Origin: Cymbomonas tetramitiformis
Lineage: Eukaryota > Chlorophyta > Pyramimonadophyceae > Pyramimonadales > Pyramimonadaceae
NCBI GenBank assembly: GCA_001247695.2
Contig: LGRX02003626.1
Span: forward strand, 1 to 64,000
Direction: 5' to 3'
Length of the DNA: 64,000 bases
Shown here: positions 22,382 to 31,841 of the stretch, one piece after another
How the letters are laid out: the number at the start of each line of letters is the position of its first letter
Position numbering within the stretch: the stretch's first letter is position 1
Notes under the pieces: model-generated
The model's database searches: none
Told to the model about the DNA's origin: nothing
Seen by the model: only the letters and a program-made list of their open reading frames with translations
Made by a program: the position numbers and the translations under genes

Positions 22382-22489
22382 GAATGTTTAGAAATTTGTT
22401 GCCTCGTCCATTAGGCCACGAAGTCTTGGGAAAAGCCATGGCGGAACTCGAACCCGCAATCTACAGATGGTTTCCAAGCGCAATTCATC
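22382..22489 (-). ncRNA. tRNA-Arg-like fragment in permuted order
   Basis: On the minus strand a T-arm comes first (stem GCGGG/TTCCGC region, loop TTCGAGT; plus coordinates 22441-22457), followed downstream by a D-arm with A-box (TGGCCTAATGGA; perfect GCCT/AGGC stem; 22401-22416) and an anticodon-like loop TTTCTAA with anticodon TCT (22388-22394). The 5' half resembles eukaryotic tRNA-Arg. The would-be anticodon stem pairs 4 of 5, but the acceptor strands (GACTTCG and CATGGCT) do not pair, so a working tRNA is unlikely. CAGAATGAG direct repeats (9 bp) lie on both sides (plus 22373-22381 and 22490-22498). It may be a retroposed or decayed copy. Confidence 0.4.
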
Positions 22490-22679
22490 CTCATTCTGAA
22501 AAGTGACAGAAATTTTATAGTCATCAACAAGTCACAATTCTATCGGATTGAAATGACACATTCATCATTCATACTTCCTTACCATGACAAGTCTCTGAAT
22601 AGTGTGAGCCCAAAAATAAAATGGGCACCATTGAGATAAGTGATCATGTACTGAAGAAGATACACATATCACTAGACAA

Positions 22680-24406
22680 CACATTTGGACAACACCGGTC
22701 AACGCACGCACCTCTCTGAAAAAATGCCAGCCGCCTTTTGATTTTATTATCGCGATAATTTTTATGATAATGAGTGGCAATTTTTTCTTTTGTATGGTAT
22801 TATTACTGTATTTCTGAGGAGCATTTTGACACGCGTTTCGAGACGAGTAGAGGCTCATCAGTATGGCAAAATCCGGTCGCAAAAAACAGCCGTCTGATCC
22901 GCTTCTTGTGAGCGTGGAAATCCACCTACGACAAGTTGTGAGCTGTGCCACAGCAGCACTACGCACGTTGAGTTTGGCGAAAGGGAATTTTACCGCGCTC
23001 TCGCAGGGGGCAGCTGGTTCGCAATCCCTCTCTCAGCTTTCCGACTCACAGGTTGTCACAAGAAATCTACTCGAAGCTGTACAGCTGCTGGATACAAAGG
23101 CGCGCGCCACAGTAAACACAGCAAGGCGCGCTTTAATCTCGAACAAGGAAAGTCACGAATCTGAGTGCGCAGCGCATCTGGGAACCAAGGATACAAGAAA
23201 GGGCCCTAGTGCGAGAACGCTGAGGCGCAAAAATCTTCGGGAATCACGCAGAGTCACACAGTCTGATAAAAGAGACACTGAGCCGACAGACGTTCCAACA
23301 TCTCGCGTGACGAAACCCTCGAAAAAACAGAGCTCAGATATTTTGGTAGAGTCTTGCGCACCTCCAACAGACACAGGAGAACCAGTGACACCAGCCGCCA
23401 CTTCATCCTTTGTGGCCTTAGGACCTTTGTCCACAGGAACGAAAAGAGCGAAGGGCAGCACTGGTGACAAAGGGGATCGCAAGAATCCCAAGGCAAGAAA
23501 ATCGCTTACATGGAGAAGAGAGACACACAGCAAACGCTCAGAGTCAGTGCCTGCTATTGAGAAGCAGGCGTCGGGATCCCTGCAGCGTTCGACGTCACTC
23601 AGCCCTGAGGGGCGATCCATGTTCCCAGTATACGACCGATAATTTTGCCACAGTAGAGATACTTGAATCAGACACCTTACTTGCTGCGGAAAGGGCATCG
23701 TGGCGAGTCCGCTTAACTCGATCCACTGATCAGGCGACTGCTTAACTGGGTGGGGCAACTCCCTCCTGTAACTGAAGTCAGAGACAGTATGCCGTTTGCG
23801 AGACTTCAAGCTTTGCTAATCCTAGGACAATATGGTGCCAAGAGTGGAGACACTAGAATCAGCCACAATGTTTACTGTAGACAGAGCATCGCGACAAGCT
23901 CACTTCGGAACTCACGCCTTGCCAATCTCAAGACAATATTGTGCCAGCATCTCGATCGCGCCGCTTTTCCCACGAAGGTTTTTCCAGCGGCTGTATTGTG
24001 CTGTATTTGCGGTGAGAGGATCCAGAGGACCCGTGGGACCGCGGGGGACGGCTTACCCATAATCCTAAGAACCCGATCAGTCGAGGACTGCTTAGGATCC
24101 CACAGAGCCTAGCCACCACTTGCAAGCCTATTCCTCAAGTGTAGTGCTGATAAAGCCCCTGTCTGTTTAAAGTTCCTGCACCGCACTAGAACAATAACCC
24201 TGTGCCACTGCGGAGCGGGTAACTGTTTAGCTCTGCCGTTAGCTTCAGGGTTCGGGGCCTCAACACATCTTTTCAGACCGAGTTCCTTGCTTTGCAAAAG
24301 TGTGCAGCTTGAATAGGAGAAAACTTAATAGTGGTAATAGGCTAAAAGGGACGGCGCCCTATAAAAGCCCACTCAACGTTATAATTGAGTCCTTTTTCCT
24401 TTTTCC
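22680..24406 (+). mobile_element. Retroposon-like insertion with 13-bp target duplication
   Basis: TATCACTAGACAA occurs at 22667-22679 and again at 24407-24419, bracketing 1727 bp. There are no inverted termini. The right end has a hairpin (ACTCAA...TTGAGT, 24370-24390) followed by a CCTTTTT-type tandem tail, as in LINE/SINE 3' ends. One long ORF (22863-23642) lies inside; no reverse transcriptase was seen. A LINE derivative or retroposed transcript are both possible. Confidence 0.6.
22863..23642 (+). CDS. Hypothetical basic protein inside the 1.7-kb insertion
   Basis: A 259-codon frame from ATG 22863 to TAA. The first 90 residues look helical (Leu/Ala/Val-rich, few prolines); the rest is Lys/Arg/Ser/Thr-rich and probably disordered, with many RR/KK pairs suggesting nucleic-acid binding. 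I recognise no domain. Its position within a retroposon-like unit makes an ORF1-type RNA-binding protein the simplest guess, but this is inference only. The overlapping minus-strand frame (23809-23153) looks like its shadow. Confidence 0.45.
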   Translation: MAKSGRKKQPSDPLLVSVEIHLRQVVSCATAALRTLSLAKGNFTALSQGAAGSQSLSQLSDSQVVTRNLLEAVQLLDTKARATVNTARRALISNKESHESECAAHLGTKDTRKGPSARTLRRKNLRESRRVTQSDKRDTEPTDVPTSRVTKPSKKQSSDILVESCAPPTDTGEPVTPAATSSFVALGPLSTGTKRAKGSTGDKGDRKNPKARKSLTWRRETHSKRSESVPAIEKQASGSLQRSTSLSPEGRSMFPVYDR

Positions 24407-24419
24407 TATCACTAGACAA

Positions 24420-27163
24420 TGCCATGTTCTAGTCATAATGAAATGATATGCCAGCCATTCATCAAGTACGAAAATACAGCTTGTACTAAGTTGTTGTCAT
24501 TACAGACACTTCTTGATTGACTCTCCATTAGCTTCGATACCAAAGTTAACTTAGGTACCATCACTGATTTCATTGTGCATTATGACAATCATTATCCAGA
24601 ACCATTGTCTAAGTTGGGCACACTATAGTGACCCTGAACTGACAAAGTATGTGGGCTGCAACCCAACGACTGCATTTGACATCATCTGGCATTTGCCACA
24701 TTCAAAAACGTCAGGCATATTGCCGGTATGACGTAGAGAGAATCGATGTTCATATTGACATTGTTACCTCGAAAGCATTCGATGAGTAATCTCCGTCTGA
24801 TTTTCTATCAAACCATTTTCACATAACATAATGATTGAATAGCATTCTCCATCACCATCTGATTGGTTTGATGCACCTCTTTTTAAAAGGGGGAGGAAGG
24901 AGTATAGATTCATTCATCTTTCATACAGCTGCTTGCCACATATTGATTTACATCATTGTAATTTTGCTTGGAAGATTAAAAATCTTATCAAAAGTTCCAG
25001 CATCTGTATATAGCAGCCATAAAGTTGATGACACGGTACATCATGCCGACTGAAGACATCAAATGAAGTCTTATTTGACTTACTGACACATGAAGTTCAT
25101 TGTGAAGAAATCATATATGCACATTTCTCCGGCTCTATCATATTATATGAAGGGCACTGACATAGGAAAACGATGGTTTTTCAAATGTGAATAAGCTATA
25201 TTGTAAGCTTACGACCATCACTTTGACGTCAACAGCCTAAGATGCTGATTGTCGAAATTCAAGAGTTGAAGGATTCGTTGAATCAACCTTGGTAACATGT
25301 GTTTTGATTGATGAATTGTTGATCCATGGTTTCTCCCCAAATCTAGAGAAGCTGGCACACAAGTTGTTGCCAATGTCTTAAGTAAAGCATCTGAGCAAAG
25401 GATTGCCAGTTGTGCCATCAGGCATCGAATTCCATACCAGCAAAGCCGAGTGAGTAAGATCCGCCACTCTAGCTATTTGCCCGTCATTCCTTCCAGGTTC
25501 ATGACAAGAGACAATGCATCAAAGTCATACACCAATGCATAAGTCACATGCATGGTTGCACAGTTTGTATCCGAATGCAACCCCATCGAGGTTAAGCATC
25601 TAGACAGCAACTCTGGCCAACAAAAAGCCTTCCTGTCTTCGGATATCTTGAGCATTCTCATTTCCAGCTCCACCATGATCAAGGAAGCATCATGCCTGTG
25701 CCTCGCTGGGACACTGATCCTCAAAGCCGCACACTTGAGGCGAGCCTTATGAGACAGTGACCTTTAGCTTGTGGGGCGTCAACCCCTTATCAAATCCTGA
25801 ACACTTGTTAACACCTGGATAAATTTATCATGATGCAACTTAAGTGGGATTATAAGTTCCACATAATCATATTGTCTAAGTATGCTGAAGGCATAACTGC
25901 CGCATATGATCACAATAGGTCGCAGCTTCTATAACATTGTGGCTTCTGAGTCAAAAGCTGATAGCCAATGACTTTTGCCAATAATTGCCGACCAAATAAT
26001 AATCAGGCCGTGGAAACATGTACCCAAGAGGTTCTCGTCCATTGGTCACATATATATCAGGGCTGCATCCCAAGAACTGCAGGGCTGCATCCCAAAGACT
26101 GCGATGCACCTTCGGTGCAATGGGCTGCAACCCGAGAACTGCAGGGTTATATCCCTAACATTTTTACCCTGCATTAAATTGATATGACAGGAGCAGGAAT
26201 TGATCCTTCCTTGCTAAGGTGTAGTGAGCCTTGTATAAATCATACCCTTACACAGATACGCATATGCGGGTACCAATATCTGTGAAAAACTGCTAATGCT
26301 ACCTTTGCCAAGACCGTGGGTTGTCATCGGATTCTTTGGCCAGTCATCCGAAGCTACCGGAGACATCGACTGAGGTAGACGGAGTTGTGATCCTAAGTTG
26401 TGCTTGACAAACATAACTAAATAAATTTCACATTAGTACGTGGCGAATCCATTCTCACTCATCGCGACAGATGTTCGTCAAAGCGTGCGTACTGGACAAA
26501 AACATTGAGGAGTTGAGCAGACCGGTTGAGGATTATAAGTCCAATTCCGTTAAGCAGGGCCACTCCGTTTGCATTAAAACACGCCCCAAAATCGGGCTCC
26601 CCATGACCGCCTATGAACCTCCAAAAGTAGCTTCAGGAGGAGAGGAAGGGTTGGGTGCACAATATATAACAACTGTGGAAACGAACAGCAAACGATCAGT
26701 TGTATATATAAGGCCGAGAATCGTGCGATTATAAATCGTTAAATCGTGGGATCATCGTTCGCTAAAGCGACGACGGCTAGCGCAATAATCCGTAACGTAC
26801 ACCTCGGATACTTTGAATCGTCACTCTGACGCACAATACGTGTGGATCAATCAGTAATCCAGCGTCAATCTGTATCACGAAACGCAATTCATTGAACCTT
26901 GAAACGTCACTCTGAAATACGATACGCAATTCAAAGGGGGCTACATCCTAAGAACTGTAAGGCATTAGCCTATACGGCATCATGCTAAGGTGAGGGACTA
27001 AAGTGGACTCAGTTCCCCCCAATAACCTAAAAACACCATGAGGGACGCCTCAAATCGGTGTAAGAAGACTGGTACCAGCAAGAAGCAACAACAACGAAGA
27101 CATCAAAGACATATACAAAGGTATGCCCGTTGTGAGGTCACAACTCTTTTAAGAGGGGAGATC
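24420..27163. other. Repeat-derived, no gene
   Basis: No supported reading frame. Contains further copies of the GGGCTGCATCCCAA word (24653, 26061-26140, 26939) and the TGCACCTTCGGTGCA hairpin near 26103. Sequence immediately before 27164 ends in a polypurine tract, so the right part is presumably interior DNA of the LTR element. Confidence 0.5.
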
Positions 27164-27720
27164 TGTCAGGGTCATGACCGGTGACATATGTGTCATACAT
27201 GTCATACGTGTCATACCATGTCATGTCATGTCGAGGCATGTCATATATTATAATGACAGACAGTCGTCAGTACGGTCGACTATGACTGTACATGTCGTCA
27301 GATGATAAGTCACATCATCTGTCATTATTCAAGGAAAGGCTTGAATGACACCTGTCATCGAGAGTTCGTATGTCGAACTCGAAGATGGCAAAGCAAGATA
27401 CGATCTTGAAGTAACAAACAAGAAATCATCTTCGCTTCAAGCATGTGCGGAACAAGCATGCGCAGTATTATGGGGCGAACGTATTATTCGCTCTGACGAT
27501 ACTGGTCGGTCAACCAATGTCTCGGGTTCACAACCCAATGGCGGTACCATCTATGCGATGGGAGACATATGGTATTTAGATGAGCTAGCGTTGTGCTAGA
27601 GGCAGCATCTTCTCACAGAAGTCTGCACTCATCCCCGCTATTATCTTACGCTTGTGTTACTGTCCTATAACACAGCGTTTACTATTATTTTATATGATAT
27701 ACTGAGGGCTCGCTTATCCA
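27164..27720 (+). repeat. LTR copy B (557 bp), preceded by polypurine tract
   Basis: Starts TGTCAGGGTCATGACC directly after the purine run AAGAGGGGAGATC (27151-27163), as expected for a 3' LTR, and ends GCTCGCTTATCCA. On the other side it runs straight into the C-terminal coding part of a PLV gene, so it marks one edge of the PLV block. An 84-codon frame inside it (27345-27599) is interrupted in copy A and is not a gene. Confidence 0.8.
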
Positions 27721-27973
27721 GCCCTAATATTATCCATTGTTTTCTTGTCACTGTCCCGACTTTCTCCTTCGACTTCCGATAGGCCTTCTTGTATTCATTA
27801 ATGGCTTTCAATCGATCTTCAGGATTCAGATTTCTTTTCTCTAAGGCATCCCAATCACTTGTTGAAAGTTTGTGTCTAAGCTCCGATTTGGATTTGGATT
27901 TTGGTGGCATACTTATATTAGAGTTAGATTTTATTTTTTGCACTTGTGTCGACCGAACTTTCCATTTATACAT
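27665..27973 (-). CDS. Small basic PLV protein, C-terminus replaced by LTR sequence
   Basis: Starts at ATG 27973, one base from the end of the next gene, with the promoter box AAAAATCCACTTAAAGG just upstream (27992-28008). The first 84 or so codons are PLV coding sequence (Lys/Ser/Arg-rich, with MPPKSKSKSEL near residue 22 as an alternative start); from 27720 downward the frame reads LTR sequence to a stop at 27665. The C-terminus is therefore not native and the gene is probably broken. No domain recognised. Confidence 0.55.
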   Translation of the reverse strand: MYKWKVRSTQVQKIKSNSNISMPPKSKSKSELRHKLSTSDWDALEKRNLNPEDRLKAINEYKKAYRKSKEKVGTVTRKQWIILGLDKRALSISYKIIVNAVL

Positions 27974-28279
27974 CTAACTAAAAATTCCTTTAAGTGGATT
28001 TTTCATGTACTTCTGGTGTGCCAAGACATATGCATCGGTGTTATCTGGAAATTTCACACACATATCATGAACCAAGTTAAGAACGTCGATTGGTTTGATT
28101 TCGTATTTCTCTAAGGTGTTGTGTGTGACATTTTTACCTTGAAGGATCTTACGAAGTACTTGCTTTCGTTGAATGTGGTGACGATTTTTTTCGTAATGGG
28201 TTTTGTAATCCCGTCGGTTTGATTCATCGGGCTTCTTGTAATATAAGTTCCCGTTAATAGACTCAACCTTAAGCAACAT
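27974..28279 (-). CDS. Small viral-type protein, unknown function
   Basis: 101 codons. It has a basic, Tyr/His/Arg-rich segment (YKTHYEKNRHHIQRKQVLRK, residues 26-45) of a kind seen in many small phycodnavirus, mimivirus and PLV proteins, followed by a helical C-terminal half. The last codons overlap the promoter box of the gene at 27973. No catalytic motif. A DNA-binding role is a guess. Confidence 0.6.
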   Translation of the reverse strand: MLLKVESINGNLYYKKPDESNRRDYKTHYEKNRHHIQRKQVLRKILQGKNVTHNTLEKYEIKPIDVLNLVHDMCVKFPDNTDAYVLAHQKYMKNPLKGIFS

Positions 28280-28343
28280 TACAAATGTGTCTATAATATA
28301 TAACGAAGTAATTCTTTAAATCAAACGCTCAAACCACGTATGC

Positions 28344-28884
28344 ATTTGGGTCGGCGGTCTATGGTCTATGGTTTATAGGAAAAGTATTAATTTTCTCTTA
28401 CATATTGTGAGTATACAAAGTGATTAGTCAACCTTAGGTGCTCCATACAAGCGGAATGATCATGAATATATTCTATATTGTTGCAACATGTCTCACACGT
28501 TACATGATGACATAACGAACATATTTTTGTGTTGAAGAAAAATGTTTTAGAATCAAATCCCTCTTCGTCCGGTGCACACTTTACCTCAATTCCTCTCATG
28601 ACAAATTCATCATTACATACATCACACGAGGTTTCCATCTCTTGATCTTCGCACATCTCTTTCATCTCCTCCAACACATCTTGATATTTCTCTTTATGGT
28701 CTTGGAGTTCCATGGTATATACCATATTGTAAATCATCTCTTGAATATCCATAGGCAAATGAGAGAAAGTAGTAGTAGTCATATTGTACTTTGTCTCGTT
28801 TGTTCTACCTTACACATTAGTGGTCTTTATGTGGATTATTTGAAAACTTTTTTAACAAACCATAGACCATAGACCACCGACCAC
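28344..28884. repeat. Iterated GTCTAYGG motif flanking a PLV gene cassette
   Basis: GGTCTATGGTCTATGGTTT (28355-28373) and its inverse AAACCATAGACCATAGACC (28858-28876) bracket the 28387-28782 gene. Further copies, in either orientation, are at 30366-30422, 31503-31520, 31842-31862, 32568-32592, 32640-32664, 37407-37436, 42757-42780 and 43945-43971. The period is 7-8 bases. They sit at gene boundaries throughout the PLV block and beyond it. Confidence 0.75.
28387..28782 (-). CDS. F-box-like N-terminus plus cysteine-rich zinc-binding domain
   Basis: 131 codons. Residues 7-25 (SHLPMDIQEMIYNMVYTME) resemble the start of an F-box (L-P-x-D/E-x-x-x-x-I). Residues 53-115 contain paired cysteines (CDVC, CSLC, CETCC) with histidines, consistent with one or two zinc sites of RING or related type. 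An F-box or ubiquitin-ligase adaptor role would fit viral manipulation of the host, but the match is weak. The promoter box is at 28818-28840, about 36 bases upstream, and the gene is bracketed by GTCTATGG-type repeats (28348-28373 and 28857-28880). Confidence 0.6.
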   Translation of the reverse strand: MTTTTFSHLPMDIQEMIYNMVYTMELQDHKEKYQDVLEEMKEMCEDQEMETSCDVCNDEFVMRGIEVKCAPDEEGFDSKTFFFNTKICSLCHHVTCETCCNNIEYIHDHSACMEHLRLTNHFVYSQYVREN

Positions 28885-28932
28885 TGAGTCGTATAGGGAC
28901 ATTTATTTTCTTACCGTATCTTATATTCACCT

Positions 28933-29404
28933 ATGCCGACTAAGGGACAGAAGATCGAAGACCCCGTTGTTCTCGAAAGATTTAAAAAAAATGAGAGAGA
29001 AAGCTATCGAAGCGAGACGCAAAAAGGCTCAAGAGAAACAAGATATTAAGATGGCTGAGCAGCTTAAGGAGAAAGAGAAAGTGACCGAAGCCCAAGAAAA
29101 GATCAAACAAGCTACCTCAAAACGTACAACAATTGAACGTGAAGATCACGAGTTTGAAGTTGAAGAAGCACCCGAGAAAGTCTATGTGAAGAAGCCAAAG
29201 ACTTCCAAATCAAAACCGAAAAAGAAACAAGCAGTCATTGTAGAATCTGATAGTTCATCTAGTGAAGATGAAGAGCCCGAAGTGATCGTACGTAAGTCTA
29301 CGAGACGTAAGCAAAGCAAATCTGAATCACCACCGAAACATAAGGCTGCCGATGATGACCGGACATATGATAAAGCTTACAACAGTCTATTTCTCAACTT
29401 ATGA
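28933..29404 (+). CDS. Lys-rich coiled-coil protein upstream of ATPase, frameshifted
   Basis: Two frames meet in an A8 run (28984-28991). The first begins ATG 28933 (MPTKGQKIEDPVVLERF) and the second, from ATG 28991, encodes MREKAIEARRKKAQEK onwards, a charged helix, an acidic SDSSSSEDEE patch and a basic tail. Together they look like a typical PLV protein preceding the ATPase, so a one-base change in the homopolymer (mutation or sequencing error) probably splits the gene; alternatively translation starts at 28991. It ends five bases before the ATPase start, suggesting co-transcription. Function unknown; possibly virion DNA-binding. Confidence 0.6.
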
Positions 29405-29409
29405 TATAG

Positions 29410-30351
29410 ATGAATCTACAAAGAATTAACGATGCATCGTACAATGTAAAAGTTCCCAAAAAGAGTGCCTTTACAATTCAGACTCCGGACGATTTCATTC
29501 AAATGCATGCCGTTGTTCTTGCGAACGCGAAGAGAGGAGGCTCAAAAACGACAAATTTGACACATCTAATGAGAATGATGCAACACCACAACGCCTTAGA
29601 GAAGATTATATTAATTAGCCCTACTTACGAAAACAACAAACACTATTTCGAAGATCTGCCATTAGATGAAAGTGATGTTATCGAACCTGATATGGACGCC
29701 GTCCCAAAGATCGAAAGTATATTAGATGAAGAAGCATTAGAGTACGAAGAATATCACGAGAAATTAAAAAGGTATAAACGTCTTATGAAGATGTTGAACA
29801 ATAGCCAGCTTAGTGTGTTTGAGATACCCACCGATTTATTGTTGGAATTCGGAGATGAAAATGGCAATCTCTCCCCACCTCAATACAAATATAAGGTTAC
29901 CAATCGACCGCCGGTAGTGGCTATATTTTTTGATGATTGCTTAGATTCCCCAGTCTTCAAACCAAACTCAGGGCTCGGTAGATTTGTCATTTCACATCGA
30001 CACAAAGGCCGTACAAAAAGCATGGGATCGATAGGCTGCACTTTATTATTCAGAACTCAAGCATACACCTCTAACGGCCATGGATTGCAACGTTCAATAA
30101 GGTCAAATCTTACACATATCTTATTGATGAAAACTAAGAATCAAAAGGAATTGGAACAAATCGCAACAGAGGTCGCAGGAGAAGTGCCACCGGAAGTGTT
30201 TTATTCCGCTTATGAGAAGGCATTGCAACAGCCTTTCGACTTTCTCTTTATCGATTTAGCTAATAAGCCTTCCCATCCTAGCATGTTCAGGAGAAATTTC
30301 AACGAGTGGATTGTACCCTATACACAAAAGGCTACAACCAGCAATATATAA
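29410..30351 (+). CDS. FtsK/HerA-type genome-packaging ATPase (A32-like)
   Basis: 313 residues, typical length for PLV/virophage packaging ATPases, which pump viral DNA into capsids. Walker A is KRGGSKTTN (residues 41-49), with Ser in place of the usual Gly before the Lys; Walker B is VVAIFFDDC (169-177) with two acidic residues. A sensor-like HRHKGRT (near 197-203) and TLLFRTQ follow. It is convergent with the dioxygenase-like gene at 30436-31419, with inverted GTCTATGG/CCGTCGAC repeats between the 3' ends. Intact reading frame. Confidence 0.85.
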   Translation: MNLQRINDASYNVKVPKKSAFTIQTPDDFIQMHAVVLANAKRGGSKTTNLTHLMRMMQHHNALEKIILISPTYENNKHYFEDLPLDESDVIEPDMDAVPKIESILDEEALEYEEYHEKLKRYKRLMKMLNNSQLSVFEIPTDLLLEFGDENGNLSPPQYKYKVTNRPPVVAIFFDDCLDSPVFKPNSGLGRFVISHRHKGRTKSMGSIGCTLLFRTQAYTSNGHGLQRSIRSNLTHILLMKTKNQKELEQIATEVAGEVPPEVFYSAYEKALQQPFDFLFIDLANKPSHPSMFRRNFNEWIVPYTQKATTSNI

Positions 30352-30435
30352 TACATATTTTACATAAACCGTCGACCGTCGACTGAAGACTTGCTTGGGT
30401 TGTGGTCTATGGTCTATGGTTTGTTTTAAAAGTAT

Positions 30436-31419
30436 TTACACATAATGTGGTGTATCATATATTGGATCTACCACAGGCTTTCGATGATCATACGACTTAA
30501 ACCATATCACACAGTACCTATTACCTCGAAAGTCATCTAGTATCACTTCATGAGGTAACCTACCATCCATCTTCAAGATTTTATTGTGATAGTCGTAATC
30601 TCCAATGACATTGTCATTTTTGTCGTAACATCTCAAGGCAGCTCCGGTGTAATCTCCAAGAGCCAATGCATATTGAAAGCTCACATTATCTTTGTCTACA
30701 TGCTTTCTCACATAGTGGTCTCCGGTTGTCATCTTAGAATAGTTCACAACATACTCTCCCTCCGCAAAATCTTTGTCAACCATGCTTATTAATTCATTTG
30801 ACAATCTCCATAAGTGTTGTTTCCATTTTGGGAGTTTTCGGTCCTCAACCGGTGTCACACATACACCTTTTCCTTTCTTGGATGAGATATTGTGAGGTGT
30901 GTGAAAGCCACCACTGCCCAATGCTCCCGTCGTGTGCCCAAGTAAAAATGCCCATTCTAGATTGAATCTAAGTTTTTTGGTCTTATCTCTATATTGCTTA
31001 TCCATATTGACATTATCGAGAATCTCTTCAATATTTTTCATGAGATCTCTTGCCTTTTCATCCTCGCTTACCAATGTCGAGGTCACTTGCTCTTCAACGA
31101 TTATATGCTCTTTATCACATCGGACAGCGGTTGGTATCTTTTCATGGCATTGCCAATATTTTCTAGGATCCTCGTCAAAGTGGAAATAGGTCCGATGACA
31201 AGACCTGAAGTACCGATCTTTAGTAATGGTCCAAGTCTCCCAAGTAGACTTGTTCTCCGACCAATATAAGTGTTTGCGATCACGATGAGCACTAAGATAA
31301 GTGTTGTCTTTTACGTTATGTATATATACATATCTCATCGGCTTCCGTCCAATTTCGACATCGGTCACCACCTTTACTTTGATGTCTTCGTCGCTTTTCC
31401 AAAGAAGATAGTTAGGCAT
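30436..31419 (-). CDS. 2OG-Fe(II) dioxygenase-like protein with N-terminal beta-trefoil-like domain
   Basis: 327 residues. The C-terminal domain has the double-stranded beta-helix metal set: H240-V-D242, distal H290 (LPHEV) and R301 (NRYCVIWFK) for 2-oxoglutarate. From the first His to the C-terminus is 88 residues, exactly as in the protein at 47565-48230, which also shares the N-P/L-x-W-K-x-x-L and C-terminal D-P-I segments. The N-terminal third (YIHNVKDNTYLSAH, then WETWTI) looks like a fascin-type beta-trefoil. Family members oxidise protein or nucleic-acid substrates; TET/JBP-like base oxidation is possible given the neighbouring C5 methyltransferase but is not shown. The promoter box lies at 31478-31497. 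Confidence 0.7.
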   Translation of the reverse strand: MPNYLLWKSDEDIKVKVVTDVEIGRKPMRYVYIHNVKDNTYLSAHRDRKHLYWSENKSTWETWTITKDRYFRSCHRTYFHFDEDPRKYWQCHEKIPTAVRCDKEHIIVEEQVTSTLVSEDEKARDLMKNIEEILDNVNMDKQYRDKTKKLRFNLEWAFLLGHTTGALGSGGFHTPHNISSKKGKGVCVTPVEDRKLPKWKQHLWRLSNELISMVDKDFAEGEYVVNYSKMTTGDHYVRKHVDKDNVSFQYALALGDYTGAALRCYDKNDNVIGDYDYHNKILKMDGRLPHEVILDDFRGNRYCVIWFKSYDHRKPVVDPIYDTPHYV

Positions 31420-31502
31420 AATTGCAATAGCGAGTATTCAAGTTAGTATGTTGTTTGTTCTACCTTAAGTATTATTGGTCTTTAAGTGGATTATTTCGGT
31501 AT

Positions 31503-31547
31503 ATGATCTATGGTCTACAGTTTCTATAAAGATATTATATACAAATG
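31503..31547 (+). promoter_or_regulatory. Promoter of the small conserved PLV gene
   Basis: GATCTATGGTCTACAG, then TTTCTATAAAGATATTATAT, then ACAAATG at the start codon. The TATA-like core TATAAAGATATTATATA and everything back to TCTATGG is repeated without change before the methyltransferase gene (31849-31891). Confidence 0.7.
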
Positions 31548-31838
31548 AAATGTAACTATTCAACGGTAAAGATCGCTTCATCCACCAAGAAGAATAAGAA
31601 ACTTATGACTGTGTTTGACAACAAGAAGACAATTCATTTTGGAGCAAAAGGATATACTGATTATACAATGAATAAAGATCGGAATACAAGAGAGAATTAC
31701 CTACGTCGCCATCGAGTAAACGAAGACTGGTCATCATGTGATACCGCAGGCTCTTTGTCGAAACATATACTGTGGGGACCAACAACTTCTAAGCAACGCA
31801 ACATTCAATTGTTCAAAGATAAGTTTAAATTGCAATGA
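31545..31838 (+). CDS. Small conserved giant-virus/PLV protein (DUF5754-like)
   Basis: 97 residues. The stretch KTIHFGAKGYTDYTMNKD, then a REN-Y-x-x-RH motif, ED-W and TAGSLSKHILWG match a small protein family common in phycodnaviruses, mimiviruses and PLVs; I believe this is Pfam DUF5754, from memory. Function is unknown. The promoter (31505-31544) is the same sequence as the one before the methyltransferase gene. Confidence 0.75.
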   Translation: MKCNYSTVKIASSTKKNKKLMTVFDNKKTIHFGAKGYTDYTMNKDRNTRENYLRRHRVNEDWSSCDTAGSLSKHILWGPTTSKQRNIQLFKDKFKLQ

Positions 31839-31841
31839 TTA

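Noticed and set aside
23153..23809. 218-codon minus-strand gene
   Set aside because: Fully overlaps the plus-strand ORF at 22863-23642 and has no domain; treated as a shadow.
27345..27599. 84-codon gene
   Set aside because: Lies within LTR copy B and is interrupted in LTR copy A.
11803..27720. A confirmed single 15.9-kb LTR retrotransposon
   Set aside because: No matching target duplication and no pol genes, so the pairing of the two LTRs cannot be asserted.
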